Of a DNA stretch of 64,000 nt, positions 1-8,919 are shown piece after piece; the stretch's first letter is position 1, and every line of letters starts with the position of its first letter. Origin of the DNA: Citrobacter farmeri (GTDB lineage: Bacteria > Pseudomonadota > Gammaproteobacteria > Enterobacterales > Enterobacteriaceae). The DNA is taken from contig NZ_CP077291.1 of the NCBI RefSeq assembly GCF_019048065.1, forward strand, positions 1,426,001-1,490,000, written 5' to 3'. The notes beneath the pieces are model-generated. The model was given only the letters and a program-made list of their open reading frames with translations, ran no database searches and had not been told where the DNA came from. The position numbers were made by a program, and so were the translations under genes.

Positions 1-301
1 GGTACTGCTCTGGCTGGCTCCAACGGCGTGGTTTGCGTTGCTCGGCGCGGCATTAACCGGTGCGGGCTGTTCGCTGATCTTCCCCGCGCTGGGCGTTGAG
101 GTTGTTAAACGCGTACCGTCGCAGGTGCGTGGGACTGCGTTAGGGGGCTATGCCGCATTTCAGGATATCTCTTACGCGGTTACCGGCCCGCTGGCGGGCC
201 TGCTTGCCACGTCCTGTGGCTATCCTTCGGTATTCCTTGCCGGTGCGATTTCGGCGGTGCTGGGGATTGTGGTGACGCTGTTGTCGTTTCGTCGGGGTTA
301 G
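1..301 (+). CDS. yfcJ: MFS transporter YfcJ, C-terminal fragment
   Basis: This frame enters from the left edge (codons start at base 2) and ends at TAG 299-301, giving about 99 residues. It is glycine- and alanine-rich and hydrophobic, with two or three membrane helices and the loop [20 protein letters not shown], which looks like the conserved loop of a major facilitator superfamily transporter. Family assignment is by reading. The name rests on its position next to flk and pdxB, where E. coli has yfcJ, a predicted efflux protein. The stop overlaps the stop of the convergent flk gene. The N-terminal part lies outside the window. Confidence 0.75.
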   Translation, partial: VLLWLAPTAWFALLGAALTGAGCSLIFPALGVEVVKRVPSQVRGTALGGYAAFQDISYAVTGPLAGLLATSCGYPSVFLAGAISAVLGIVVTLLSFRRG

Positions 302-1302
302 ACGACCAGCCAGAAAATCAGTAACGCGACCAGCAGGGCGATAAACAGCAGTCCGGGACGCGCAGTGAACGATCGTAGCGTCTCGATAACTGGCGCAAAC
401 GGACTGTAAATCGGTTGTATGTGGCGCGGATCGTTGAGTTCCCGATCGCGTTCAACGCGCTTCAGGAAGATCTGATTCAGGAGATCCTGTACCTGGGCTG
501 TAGTGAGCACAGTTTGTGGTTGGAGCTGCCAGGTTTGCTGGGCGTAATCTTTCAAACGGGTCAGTTCTTCTGCTTCCAGCGGTTGCTTAAGCGCCGCCTG
601 TAGCGATTGCAGGGTAGGGGCGTGTTGCAGACTCAACGTCTGACGCGCCTGTAGCCAGGTCGCCAGATGGGTGAAATGTTTCGCCGGGATCAGCTCACCG
701 CTTTTCACGCCGGAGAGTTCCAGCATCGATTGCCAGATCAGCTTGCCAGACTCCCCCGTTGCGGCGGCCAGTTTAGTCACCAGTTGATTTAACGTATTGT
801 GTTCTGCGGGTAACAGTGGGCGATCGGTTGCCGGTCGTTGCAGCGGCTGCGGGATCGACAACTGCCCCTGCTGCAAAAGCGTCAGTACGTTTTTAAGCTG
901 TTCCGGCTTGAGTTGACTGAGCGCCGTTTGTCCGTACTGCTGGCGAATGAAATCACTTACCGCCTGGCGGTTGTTTCCCTGACTCAACAATTCTGTCAGC
1001 TGCGAAAGCACCTGACGGTTGGCATGATTCTGTTGAGCCGTGTCAAGACGCTGGCTGAGGTTTTGCTCCGCCGCAGGGAAATGGCGCGACAGCAGCGGAG
1101 TGTCGCTTTTCACACCGAGATCGTGCTTCATGCCGGCCCACACTTCCGCACTTTGCTGTTGCGTCAGTGAAATCAGGCGGGTTATTAGTCGTTCCAGTAC
1201 GGTCCGCTGTTGCGTGGAGAGCGGCTGTTCGCCCGCCGTGGAAACCGCTGGTTGCCCTTCACCGGGAGGGCGCGCGGGAGTACCGGAAATGGGTTGCATC
1301 AT
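298..1302 (-). CDS. flk: Flagella biosynthesis regulator Flk
   Basis: The 334-residue product matches E. coli/Salmonella Flk (about 331 aa) from memory. A Gln-rich, largely helical cytoplasmic region is followed by one C-terminal membrane anchor ([17 protein letters not shown]). In Salmonella, Flk at the inner membrane stops premature export of the anti-sigma factor FlgM until the hook-basal body is ready. Three start codons are adjacent: GTG 1305, ATG 1302 and ATG 1299. ATG 1302 is chosen because AAGGA lies six bases upstream and the E. coli protein begins at the equivalent codon. The N-terminus is proline-rich and varies between species. The gene is convergent with yfcJ and divergent from pdxB. 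Confidence 0.93.
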   Translation of the reverse strand: MMQPISGTPARPPGEGQPAVSTAGEQPLSTQQRTVLERLITRLISLTQQQSAEVWAGMKHDLGVKSDTPLLSRHFPAAEQNLSQRLDTAQQNHANRQVLSQLTELLSQGNNRQAVSDFIRQQYGQTALSQLKPEQLKNVLTLLQQGQLSIPQPLQRPATDRPLLPAEHNTLNQLVTKLAAATGESGKLIWQSMLELSGVKSGELIPAKHFTHLATWLQARQTLSLQHAPTLQSLQAALKQPLEAEELTRLKDYAQQTWQLQPQTVLTTAQVQDLLNQIFLKRVERDRELNDPRHIQPIYSPFAPVIETLRSFTARPGLLFIALLVALLIFWLVV

Positions 1303-1402
1303 CACTTATCCTTAAACCATCAATCTTAGCAAAGTATGCCTGGCGGCCAGATTATGGCACACTTGCCCGGTTAACTCTCGTTCTCAAACAGGTACGACAG
1401 AC

Positions 1403-2539
1403 GTGAAAATTCTCGTTGATGAAAATATGCCTTATGCCCGCGAATTGTTTAGTCGTTTGGGTGAGGTCAAAGCGGTTCCCGGACGCCCCATCCCTGTCGC
1501 TGAACTGGATGATGCCGATGCTTTAATGGTGCGTTCTGTCACCAAAGTGAACGCGTCATTGCTGGAGGGAAAAGCCATCAAGTTCGTTGGTACTGCAACT
1601 GCGGGTACCGACCATGTGGATGAGAACTGGCTTAAGCAGGCCGGAATCGGCTTTTCAGCGGCTCCTGGCTGCAACGCCATCGCAGTGGTGGAATACGTTT
1701 TCTCCTCACTGCTGATGCTGGCGGAGCGTGACGGATTCGCATTACGCGATCGTACCGTCGGGATTGTCGGCGTGGGCAACGTCGGAGGGCGCTTACAGGC
1801 ACGGCTGGAAGCGCTGGGGATTCGTACGCTGTTATGCGATCCACCGCGTGCGGATCGCGGGGACGAGGGGGATTTCCGCTCGCTTGATGAGCTGGTACAG
1901 GAAGCCGACGTCCTGACCTTCCATACGCCGCTGTTTAAAGAAGGGCCTTACAAAACGCTGCATCTGGCCGATGAGGCGCTGCTTAGTCGCCTGAAGCCGG
2001 GCGCCATTCTGATTAATGCCTGTCGTGGCGCAGTGGTTGATAATACCGCGCTGCTGGCGCGCCTTAATGCCGGGCAAGAGCTCAGTGTGGTTCTGGATGT
2101 CTGGGAAGGCGAGCCGGATCTGAATGTCGATCTGTTGCGTAAGGTTGATGTTGGCACTGCGCACATTGCGGGCTACACGCTGGAAGGCAAGGCGCGCGGC
2201 ACCACACAGGTCTTTGAAGCCTGGAGCGCATTTATCGGTCGCGAGCAGCATGTCGCGCTGGATACCCTGTTGCCTGCGCCGGAGTTTGGCCGCATTACGC
2301 TGCATGGCCCGTTGGATCAGCCGACGCTGAAAAGACTGGTGCATTTGGTGTATGATGTGCGCCGCGACGATGCGCCACTGCGTAACGTTGCCGGAATACC
2401 GGGTGAATTTGATAAATTGCGCAAAAATTATCTCGAGCGCCGTGAATGGTCCTCACTGTACGTGATGTGCGACGACGCGGATGCGGCGGCGTTACTGTGT
2501 AAACTGGGTTTTAACGCGGTTCATCACCCGGCACGTTAA
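1403..2539 (+). CDS. pdxB: Erythronate-4-phosphate dehydrogenase PdxB
   Basis: PdxB oxidises 4-phospho-D-erythronate with NAD, the second step of the DXP-independent pyridoxal phosphate pathway. The 378 residues equal the E. coli length. It is a D-2-hydroxyacid dehydrogenase: the Rossmann motif [10 protein letters not shown] lies near residue 120, and the family catalytic triad is visible as Arg in NACRGAVVD, Glu in DVWEGEPDL and His in [10 protein letters not shown] PdxB-type C-terminal dimerisation domain follows from about residue 290. The start is GTG, with only a weak upstream AGG. It is the first gene of a plus-strand run pdxB-usg-truA-dedA. Confidence 0.97.
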   Translation: MKILVDENMPYARELFSRLGEVKAVPGRPIPVAELDDADALMVRSVTKVNASLLEGKAIKFVGTATAGTDHVDENWLKQAGIGFSAAPGCNAIAVVEYVFSSLLMLAERDGFALRDRTVGIVGVGNVGGRLQARLEALGIRTLLCDPPRADRGDEGDFRSLDELVQEADVLTFHTPLFKEGPYKTLHLADEALLSRLKPGAILINACRGAVVDNTALLARLNAGQELSVVLDVWEGEPDLNVDLLRKVDVGTAHIAGYTLEGKARGTTQVFEAWSAFIGREQHVALDTLLPAPEFGRITLHGPLDQPTLKRLVHLVYDVRRDDAPLRNVAGIPGEFDKLRKNYLERREWSSLYVMCDDADAAALLCKLGFNAVHHPAR

Positions 2540-2605
2540 TGTCTTCTTAATGCTCCCTGACGAATAATCGGCAGGGAAGCTTATGCTTTTCTGGAGTAAA
2601 CCACC

Positions 2606-3619
2606 ATGTCTGAAGGCTGGAATATTGCCGTCCTCGGCGCGACGGGCGCCGTCGGCGAAGCGTTGCTTGAAACCCTGGCTGAACGTCAGTTCCCGGTTGG
2701 AGAAATTTTTGCGCTGGCGCGTAATGAAAGCGCAGGCGAACATCTGCGCTTTGGTGGTAAGTCAGTGATTGTGCAGGATGCGGCTGAATTCGACTGGACG
2801 CAGGCGCAACTGGCCTTTTTCGTTGCCGGCGTCGACGCCACGGCAGCCTGGGTAGAAGAGGCGACTAATGCGGGCTGTCTGGTCATTGATTCCAGCGGTC
2901 TGTTTGCACTCGAGCCGGACGTCCCGCTGGTGGTGCCGGAAGTGAATCCGTTTGTGCTGGCAGATTACCGCAATCGTAATGTGATTGCCGTGCCGAACAG
3001 CCTGACCAGCCAGTTGCTGGCCGCGTTGAAGCCGCTCATCGATCAAGGGGGACTCTCTCGCATCACCGTAACCAGTCTGCTTTCTGCGTCAGCGCACGGC
3101 AAGAAAGCCGTCGATGCTCTGGCTGGACAGAGCGCGAAATTGCTGAACGGGATCCCTGTCGATGACGATGATTTCTTTGGCCGCCAGCTGGCGTTCAACA
3201 TGTTGCCGCTGTTGCCGGATCGCGAAGGTAGCGTGCGTGAAGAGCGGCGGATCGTCGATGAAGTCCGCAAAATCATGCAGGACGAGGGGGTGATGATCTC
3301 GGCAAACTGCGTTCAGTCCCCGGTGTTTTACGGTCACGCGCAGATGGTGGCTTTTGAAGCTCTGCGTCCACTGGCTGCCGAAGAGGCACGCGATGCTTTT
3401 GCCCGTGGTGAAGACATTGTGCTGTCAGAAGAGAGTGATTTCCCGACTCAGGTTGGCGACGCCACAGGCAGCGCACACCTCTCCGTGGGCTGCGTGCGTA
3501 ACGATTACGGCATGCCGGAGCAGGTTCAGTTCTGGTCCGTGGCGGATAATATCCGCTTTGGCGGCGCGCTGATGGCGGTGAAGATCGCGGAAAAACTGGT
3601 GCAGGAGTATCTGTACTGA
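2606..3619 (+). CDS. usg: USG-1 protein, aspartate-semialdehyde dehydrogenase-like
   Basis: The 337-residue protein has the aspartate-semialdehyde dehydrogenase fold. The N-terminal nucleotide-binding motif [16 protein letters not shown] is clear, and the dimerisation domain follows. The nucleophilic cysteine of true dehydrogenases (Asn-Cys motif) is replaced: the local sequence is AVPNSLTSQ with Ser at about residue 132. So it probably lacks the classical activity, as I recall for E. coli Usg. Its role is unknown. It lies between pdxB and truA in one transcription unit. Its TGA shares one base with the truA ATG (TGATG), suggesting translational coupling. Confidence 0.93.
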   Translation: MSEGWNIAVLGATGAVGEALLETLAERQFPVGEIFALARNESAGEHLRFGGKSVIVQDAAEFDWTQAQLAFFVAGVDATAAWVEEATNAGCLVIDSSGLFALEPDVPLVVPEVNPFVLADYRNRNVIAVPNSLTSQLLAALKPLIDQGGLSRITVTSLLSASAHGKKAVDALAGQSAKLLNGIPVDDDDFFGRQLAFNMLPLLPDREGSVREERRIVDEVRKIMQDEGVMISANCVQSPVFYGHAQMVAFEALRPLAAEEARDAFARGEDIVLSEESDFPTQVGDATGSAHLSVGCVRNDYGMPEQVQFWSVADNIRFGGALMAVKIAEKLVQEYLY

Positions 3620-4431
3620 TGTCTGACCAGCAACAACTGCCGGTGTATAGAATTGCGCTGGGCATCGAGTATGACGGTAGCAAATATTATGGCTGGCAGC
3701 GTCAGAATGAAGTCCGCAGTGTGCAGGAAAAGCTGGAAAAGGCGCTCTCGCAGGTCGCCAACGAGCCGATTAACGTCTTTTGCGCCGGACGCACTGATGC
3801 CGGCGTGCACGGCACCGGGCAGGTTGTGCATTTTGAAACCTCCGCGCTGCGCAAAGATGCGGCATGGACACTGGGTGTAAATGCGAATTTACCTGGTGAC
3901 ATTGCGGTGCGATGGGTGAAAGCTGTACCGGAAGATTTTCACGCACGTTTCAGCGCTACGGCTCGCCGATATCGTTACATCATCTACAATCATCGGTTAC
4001 GTCCGGCGGTGTTAGGTAAAGGTGTGACGCATTATTATGAGCCGCTGGACGCCGAGCGCATGCATCGTGCGGCGCAGTGTCTGATTGGCGAGAATGACTT
4101 TACGTCGTTTCGCGCCGTCCAGTGCCAGTCGCGCACACCGTGGCGCAACGTGATGCACATCACTGTTTCGCGTCATGGCGCGTATGTGGTGGTCGATATC
4201 AAAGCGAATGCCTTTGTACATCATATGGTCAGGAACATTGTTGGCAGCCTGATGGAAGTAGGTGCCCACAACCAGCCGGAGAGCTGGATAGCAGAGTTGT
4301 TAGCGGCAAAGGACAGAACGCTTGCAGCGGCAACGGCGAAAGCTGAAGGACTGTATCTGGTGGCGGTGGACTACCCTGACCGGTTTGATCTTCCTAAACC
4401 GCCCATGGGCCCGCTCTTTCTGGCGGACTAA
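3619..4431 (+). CDS. truA: tRNA pseudouridine(38-40) synthase TruA
   Basis: TruA converts uridines 38, 39 and 40 in the tRNA anticodon arm to pseudouridine. The 270 residues match the E. coli length. The catalytic aspartate is Asp60 in [17 protein letters not shown], the family signature. The C-terminal half carries the dimer region with [17 protein letters not shown]. The start ATG overlaps the usg stop by one base, so translation is probably coupled. dedA follows after 28 bases. Confidence 0.98.
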   Translation: MSDQQQLPVYRIALGIEYDGSKYYGWQRQNEVRSVQEKLEKALSQVANEPINVFCAGRTDAGVHGTGQVVHFETSALRKDAAWTLGVNANLPGDIAVRWVKAVPEDFHARFSATARRYRYIIYNHRLRPAVLGKGVTHYYEPLDAERMHRAAQCLIGENDFTSFRAVQCQSRTPWRNVMHITVSRHGAYVVVDIKANAFVHHMVRNIVGSLMEVGAHNQPESWIAELLAAKDRTLAAATAKAEGLYLVAVDYPDRFDLPKPPMGPLFLAD

Positions 4432-4459
4432 TTTGCGTCGTACAAAGGTATAGGCAACT

Positions 4460-5119
4460 ATGGACCTGATTTATTTTCTCATCGATTTTATCCTGCACAT
4501 TGATGTGCATCTGGCGGAACTGGTCGCAGAATACGGCGTCTGGGTTTACGCGATTTTGTTTCTGATTCTGTTTTGTGAAACCGGACTGGTGGTGACGCCG
4601 TTCCTGCCAGGGGATTCTCTGCTGTTTGTGGCGGGGGCGCTGGCGTCGCTTGGCACCAACGATCTCAATGTGCACGTGATGGTGTTGTTGATGCTGATTG
4701 CCGCGATTGTCGGCGATGCAGTGAACTACACTATTGGTCGATTGTTTGGTGAGAAGTTATTCAGTAACCCGAACTCGAAGATTTTCCGTCGCAGCTATCT
4801 GGACAAAACGCACCAGTTTTACGAAAAACACGGTGGAAAAACCATCATTCTCGCCCGTTTTGTGCCGATCGTCAGAACATTTGCGCCGTTTGTGGCGGGA
4901 ATGGGACATATGTCTTATCGTCATTTTGCGGCTTATAACGTGATAGGCGCTCTGCTGTGGGTTCTGCTCTTTACTTACGCAGGTTACTTCTTTGGTACCA
5001 TTCCGATGATTCAGAACAACCTTAAATTGCTGATTGTAGGGATTATTGTGGTGTCTGTTCTGCCGGGCGTGGTGGAAATTATTCGCCATAAACGCGCTGC
5101 GTCACGTGTAACAAAATAG
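4460..5119 (+). CDS. dedA: DedA family membrane protein
   Basis: This 219-residue inner-membrane protein belongs to the DedA/SNARE-associated family. It has several hydrophobic segments and the family signature [16 protein letters not shown], with a conserved arginine within a re-entrant segment. DedA proteins affect envelope integrity and proton motive force. Other family members have recently been linked to undecaprenyl-phosphate recycling, which is family knowledge rather than something shown here. The C-terminus is basic ([11 protein letters not shown]). It probably shares the pdxB-usg-truA transcript. A 153-base gap with its own leader separates it from accD. Confidence 0.95.
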   Translation: MDLIYFLIDFILHIDVHLAELVAEYGVWVYAILFLILFCETGLVVTPFLPGDSLLFVAGALASLGTNDLNVHVMVLLMLIAAIVGDAVNYTIGRLFGEKLFSNPNSKIFRRSYLDKTHQFYEKHGGKTIILARFVPIVRTFAPFVAGMGHMSYRHFAAYNVIGALLWVLLFTYAGYFFGTIPMIQNNLKLLIVGIIVVSVLPGVVEIIRHKRAASRVTK

Positions 5120-5199
5120 AAACTAACTCGGCGGTTCGACCACTTTTTTGTCCAAAGTTTCGGGCTGTTATGTTTTAATGTGCAACATTCATGGTCTGT

Positions 5200-5229
5200 T
5201 GGGGGCAAAAATGGCATTATGCGCCCCCA
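5200..5229 (+). promoter_or_regulatory. Stem-loop in the accD leader
   Basis: TGGGGGC at 5200-5206 pairs with GCCCCCA at 5223-5229, giving a seven-pair GC-rich stem over a 16-base A/T-rich loop. It ends 43 bases before the accD start. No U-tract follows, so it does not look like a terminator. AccD carries a zinc ribbon known to bind its own mRNA in E. coli, so an RNA structure here could be regulatory. That link is inference. Confidence 0.4.
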
Positions 5230-5272
5230 CGGCAAAACTGGAACACACCAGGTTCAGGCAGAAAGGTCATAA

Positions 5273-6187
5273 ATGAGCTGGATTGAACGAATTAAAAGCA
5301 ACATTACTCCCACCCGCAAGGCAAGCATTCCTGAAGGGGTGTGGACTAAGTGTGATAGCTGCGGTCAGGTTTTATACCGTGCTGAGCTGGAACGTAATCT
5401 TGAGGTCTGTCCGAAGTGTGACCATCACATGCGTATGTCGGCGCGTAACCGCCTGCATAGCCTGTTAGATGAAGGAACGCTGGTGGAGCTGGGTAGCGAA
5501 CTTGAGCCGAAAGACGTACTGAAGTTCCGTGACTCCAAGAAATACAAAGACCGTCTGGCTTCCGCGCAAAAGGAAACCGGCGAGAAAGATGCGCTGGTGG
5601 TGATGAAAGGCACGCTTCACGGTATGCCGGTTGTCGCCGCGGCATTTGAGTTTGCTTTCATGGGCGGCTCGATGGGGTCTGTGGTTGGCGCACGTTTTGT
5701 GCGTGCTGTTGAGCAGGCGCTGGAAGATAACTGCCCGCTGGTGTGCTTCTCCGCCTCCGGCGGCGCGCGTATGCAGGAAGCGCTGATGTCGCTGATGCAG
5801 ATGGCGAAAACCTCTGCGGCGCTGGCAAAAATGCAGGAGCGCGGTCTGCCGTACATCTCCGTGCTGACCGACCCAACGATGGGCGGTGTCTCTGCAAGCT
5901 TCGCGATGCTGGGCGATCTCAACATCGCTGAACCGAAAGCGCTGATCGGCTTTGCTGGTCCGCGCGTTATCGAACAAACCGTACGTGAGAAACTGCCGCC
6001 GGGATTCCAGCGCAGTGAGTTTCTGATCGAAAAAGGCGCTATCGATATGATCGTCCGCCGTCCGGAGATGCGCCTAAAACTGGCAAGCATTCTGGCGAAG
6101 CTGATGAATCTGCCGGCGCCGAATCCGGATACTCCGCGTGAAGGCGTGGTGGTGCCACCGGTGCCGGATCAGGAACCCGAGGCCTGA
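5273..6187 (+). CDS. accD: Acetyl-CoA carboxylase carboxyltransferase subunit beta
   Basis: AccD forms the carboxyltransferase of acetyl-CoA carboxylase with AccA, making malonyl-CoA, the committed step of fatty acid synthesis. The 304 residues match E. coli. The N-terminal zinc ribbon has its four cysteines at 27, 30, 46 and 49 (CDSC and CPKC). The crotonase-fold region has the glycine-rich [11 protein letters not shown] and [13 protein letters not shown] segments. A 153-base leader upstream contains a stem-loop. A terminator-type hairpin follows directly. Confidence 0.98.
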   Translation: MSWIERIKSNITPTRKASIPEGVWTKCDSCGQVLYRAELERNLEVCPKCDHHMRMSARNRLHSLLDEGTLVELGSELEPKDVLKFRDSKKYKDRLASAQKETGEKDALVVMKGTLHGMPVVAAAFEFAFMGGSMGSVVGARFVRAVEQALEDNCPLVCFSASGGARMQEALMSLMQMAKTSAALAKMQERGLPYISVLTDPTMGGVSASFAMLGDLNIAEPKALIGFAGPRVIEQTVREKLPPGFQRSEFLIEKGAIDMIVRRPEMRLKLASILAKLMNLPAPNPDTPREGVVVPPVPDQEPEA

Positions 6188-6193
6188 TAACTG

Positions 6194-6224
6194 AAAAGGG
6201 CAGGGCCACAGGCGCTGCCCTTTT
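6194..6224 (+). terminator. Rho-independent type terminator after accD
   Basis: AAAAGGGCAG at 6194-6203 and CTGCCCTTTT at 6215-6224 are perfect reverse complements around an 11-base loop, ending in four T. It lies six bases after the accD stop and about 30 bases before folC. The short T-run may let part of the transcription continue into folC-dedD. Confidence 0.75.
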
Positions 6225-6255
6225 GCTTTCTCAACGTAACGAATTTACGGGCATC

Positions 6256-7524
6256 ATGAATAACAAACGCATTCCTAAAGCCGCGTCGCCCCTGGCCTCG
6301 TGGCTTTCTTATCTGGAAAACCTCCACGCAAAAACGATCGATCTGGGCCTGGAACGCGTAAGCCAGGTGGCTGCGCGACTGCGTGTGCTGAAGCCTGCGC
6401 CGTTTGTCTTCACCGTGGCCGGCACCAATGGCAAAGGCACCACCTGCCGGACGCTGGAATCCATACTGACGGCGGCGGGATACAAAGTCGGGGTATACAG
6501 TTCACCGCATCTGGTGCGCTACACTGAACGTGTGCGCGTGCAGGGCAAAGAATTGCCCGAAGCGGCCCACACCGAATCCTTCGCGGAGATCGAAGCGGCA
6601 CGTGGGGATATCTCGCTGACCTATTTTGAATACGGCACGCTGTCTGCGCTGTGGCTGTTTAAGCAGGCGCAACTGGATGTGGTGATTCTGGAGGTCGGGT
6701 TGGGTGGACGACTGGACGCGACGAACATTGTCGATGCCGATGTTGCCGTGGTCACCAGCATTGCGCTGGATCATACCGACTGGCTGGGTCCCGATCGTGA
6801 AAGCATTGGTCGCGAAAAGGCCGGCATCTTCCGTGCGGATAAGCCGGCGATTGTCGGCGAACCGGAAATGCCCTCTACCATTGCCGATGTGGCGCAGGAG
6901 AAAGGTGCGCGGTTACAGCGCCGTGGCGAAGACTGGCAGTTTACGGTAACGGAGACGGGGTGGTCCTTCCGCGACGGCCATGGCACGCTGGCCGATTTAC
7001 CGCTACCTCAGGTGCCACAGCCCAATGCGGCGACCGCGCTGGCGGCACTGCGCGCCAGTGGTCTGAACGTCAGCGAGCAGGCGATCCGCGACGGCATTGC
7101 CCAGGCGATTTTACCGGGACGTTTCCAGATTGTGAGCGAGTCGCCGCGCGTCATCCTCGATGTCGCGCATAATCCCCATGCGGCGGAATATCTGACCGGA
7201 CGGCTGAAAATGTTGCCGAAAAGGGGGCGCGTTCTTGCCGTTATCGGTATGCTACATGATAAGGATATCGCAGGGACGTTGGCCTGGTTGAAAAGCGTGG
7301 TTGACGACTGGTATTGTGCTCCGCTGGAAGGCCCTCGAGGGGCGACGGCAGAGCAGCTGCTGGAACATCTCGGTAAAGGCAGTGTCTATGACAGTGTCGC
7401 GCTGGCATGGCACGCTGCTCTGGCAGACGCGAGACCAGAAGATACCGTACTGGTGTGTGGCTCGTTTCACACGGTTGCACATGTCATGGAAGTGATGGAC
7501 GCGGGGAGAATCGGTGGCGAGTAA
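6256..7524 (+). CDS. folC: Bifunctional folylpolyglutamate/dihydrofolate synthase FolC
   Basis: FolC adds glutamate to dihydropteroate and then to folates. The 422 residues equal the E. coli length. The Mur-ligase-like ATP loop VAGTNGKGTTC is near residue 50, followed by the omega loop and EVGLGGRLDATN, typical of the family, and a C-terminal domain with DVAHNPHAA. The frame is open further upstream, but ATG 6256 is used because it gives MNNKRIPKAASPLASWLSYL, matching E. coli. The extra codons would overlap the accD terminator. Its end overlaps the dedD start by 11 bases. Confidence 0.96.
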   Translation: MNNKRIPKAASPLASWLSYLENLHAKTIDLGLERVSQVAARLRVLKPAPFVFTVAGTNGKGTTCRTLESILTAAGYKVGVYSSPHLVRYTERVRVQGKELPEAAHTESFAEIEAARGDISLTYFEYGTLSALWLFKQAQLDVVILEVGLGGRLDATNIVDADVAVVTSIALDHTDWLGPDRESIGREKAGIFRADKPAIVGEPEMPSTIADVAQEKGARLQRRGEDWQFTVTETGWSFRDGHGTLADLPLPQVPQPNAATALAALRASGLNVSEQAIRDGIAQAILPGRFQIVSESPRVILDVAHNPHAAEYLTGRLKMLPKRGRVLAVIGMLHDKDIAGTLAWLKSVVDDWYCAPLEGPRGATAEQLLEHLGKGSVYDSVALAWHAALADARPEDTVLVCGSFHTVAHVMEVMDAGRIGGE

Positions 7525-8197
7525 GTTTCAGAATCGTTTAGTCGGCACGATTGTGCTGGTTGCGCTGGGCGTGATTGTGCTGCCCGGGCTGCTCGACGGG
7601 CAGAAAAAACATTATCAGGATGAATTCGCAGCGATCCCGCTGGTTCCGAAACCAGGCGATCGCGACGAACCGGATATGATGCCCGCGGCAACACAGGCAT
7701 TACCCACTCAACCGCCAGAAGGGGCGGCGGAAGAGGTGCGTGCAGGCGATGCGGCGGCTCCGTCGCTGGATCCTTCACGCTATGCGTCAGCCAACAACCC
7801 TGAGCTTGAACCGACGCCAGCGCCCGTAGAGCAACCCAAACCTAAACCGGTTGAAAAACCGAAGCCACAACCGAAGCCGCAGCCGCCTGTGGAGGCTACG
7901 CCCGAACCGGCTCCTGCGCCAAAACCAGCGACGGAAGAGAAACCGGCGCCGACGGGCAAAGCCTACGTTGTACAGCTCGGCGCGCTGAAAAATGCCGATA
8001 AGGTCAATGAGATCGTGGGTAAACTTCGTAGTGCGGGTTTCCGGGTATATACTTCTCCGTCAACGCCAGTACAGGGTAAAATAACCCGTATTCTCGTGGG
8101 GCCGGATGCATCGCGCGACAAGCTGAAAGGTTCGCTCGGCGAGTTACAGCAAATCTCCGGATTAAGCGGTGTGGTGATGGGCTACAACCCGAATTGA
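7514..8197 (+). CDS. dedD: Cell division protein DedD (SPOR domain)
   Basis: DedD is a septal-ring protein that binds denuded peptidoglycan. The 227 residues show a short cytoplasmic start, one membrane helix (LVGTIVLVALGVIVLPGLL), a long periplasmic linker rich in Pro, Lys and Glu with PKP repeats, and a C-terminal SPOR domain beginning around AYVVQLGALKNADKV. It starts with GTG inside folC, an 11-base overlap that suggests translational coupling. The linker is a few residues longer than in E. coli (220 aa from memory), all in the repetitive part. Confidence 0.95.
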   Translation: MASKFQNRLVGTIVLVALGVIVLPGLLDGQKKHYQDEFAAIPLVPKPGDRDEPDMMPAATQALPTQPPEGAAEEVRAGDAAAPSLDPSRYASANNPELEPTPAPVEQPKPKPVEKPKPQPKPQPPVEATPEPAPAPKPATEEKPAPTGKAYVVQLGALKNADKVNEIVGKLRSAGFRVYTSPSTPVQGKITRILVGPDASRDKLKGSLGELQQISGLSGVVMGYNPN

Positions 8198-8212
8198 GTC
8201 ACGGTTTTATCC

Positions 8213-8242
8213 GCCGGACAGGGTGATGCCACCGCGTCCGGC
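8213..8242. repeat. REP-like palindrome after dedD
   Basis: GCCGGAC at 8213-8219 and GTCCGGC at 8236-8242 form a seven-pair stem around an imperfect GC-rich centre. This is the layout of an enterobacterial repetitive extragenic palindrome, although the centre diverges from consensus. It lies between the dedD stop and the purF-operon promoter and may protect or end the folC-dedD message. Confidence 0.55.
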
Positions 8243-8324
8243 AATGCCCGAAGAGGCAAAAAGTCTGATGGCGTTGAATATTTTTTCAGCGCCATTTTTA
8301 TTTACGCGCGGGAAGGAAATCCCT

Positions 8325-8353
8325 ACGCAAACGTTTTCTTTTTCTGTTAGAAT
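8325..8353 (+). promoter_or_regulatory. PurR box and promoter of cvpA-purF-ubiX
   Basis: ACGCAAACGTTTTCTT at 8325-8340 matches the PurR operator consensus ACGCAAACGTTTGCGT in the first 12 bases. TAGAAT at 8348-8353 is a good -10 element. The box covers the expected -35 region, as in the E. coli purF promoter, where PurR with hypoxanthine or guanine represses. The -35 itself is poor. cvpA starts 44 bases after the -10. Confidence 0.85.
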
Positions 8354-8396
8354 GCGCCCCGAACAGGACGACAGGGCGTAAAATCGTGGGACACAT

Positions 8397-8885
8397 ATGG
8401 TCTGGATTGATTACGCCATTATCGCGGTGATTGGGTTTTCCTGTCTGGTTAGCCTGATCCGTGGCTTTGTTCGTGAAGCGTTATCGTTGGTGACATGGGG
8501 TTGTGCTTTCTTTGTCGCCAGCCATTACTACACTTACCTGTCTGTCTGGTTTTCGGGCTTTGAAGACGAACTGGTTCGAAACGGGATTGCCATCGCGGTG
8601 CTGTTTATCGCGACGCTGATCGTCGGCGCCATTGTGAACTACGTGGTAGGGCAACTGGTTGAGAAAACCGGTCTGTCAGGTACCGACCGGGTTCTGGGAG
8701 TCTGTTTCGGGGCTCTGCGTGGTGTGTTGATTGTTGCTGCCATTCTGTTCTTTCTCGACACCTTTACCGGCCTGTCGAAAAGCGAAGACTGGAGTAAGTC
8801 ACAACTGATCCCGGAGTTCAGTTTCATCATCAGATGGTTCTTTGACTATCTGCAAAGCTCGTCAAGTTTCTTGCCCAGAGCATAA
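8397..8885 (+). CDS. cvpA: Colicin V production protein CvpA
   Basis: This 162-residue inner-membrane protein has four hydrophobic segments and begins MVWIDYAIIAVIGFS, nearly identical to remembered E. coli CvpA. It is needed for colicin V export and contributes to envelope stress and bile resistance in enterics, but its biochemical role is unclear. It is first in the PurR-controlled cvpA-purF-ubiX unit. The Shine-Dalgarno sequence is weak. purF follows after 34 bases. Confidence 0.97.
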   Translation: MVWIDYAIIAVIGFSCLVSLIRGFVREALSLVTWGCAFFVASHYYTYLSVWFSGFEDELVRNGIAIAVLFIATLIVGAIVNYVVGQLVEKTGLSGTDRVLGVCFGALRGVLIVAAILFFLDTFTGLSKSEDWSKSQLIPEFSFIIRWFFDYLQSSSSFLPRA

Positions 8886-8919
8886 GCGTTGGGTTGTAGC
8901 TTAACGAGGAAAAAGACGT

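Noticed and set aside
5346..6090. Several minus-strand frames opposite accD
   Set aside because: Multiple overlapping frames in one conserved gene without ribosome sites; typical high-G+C shadows.
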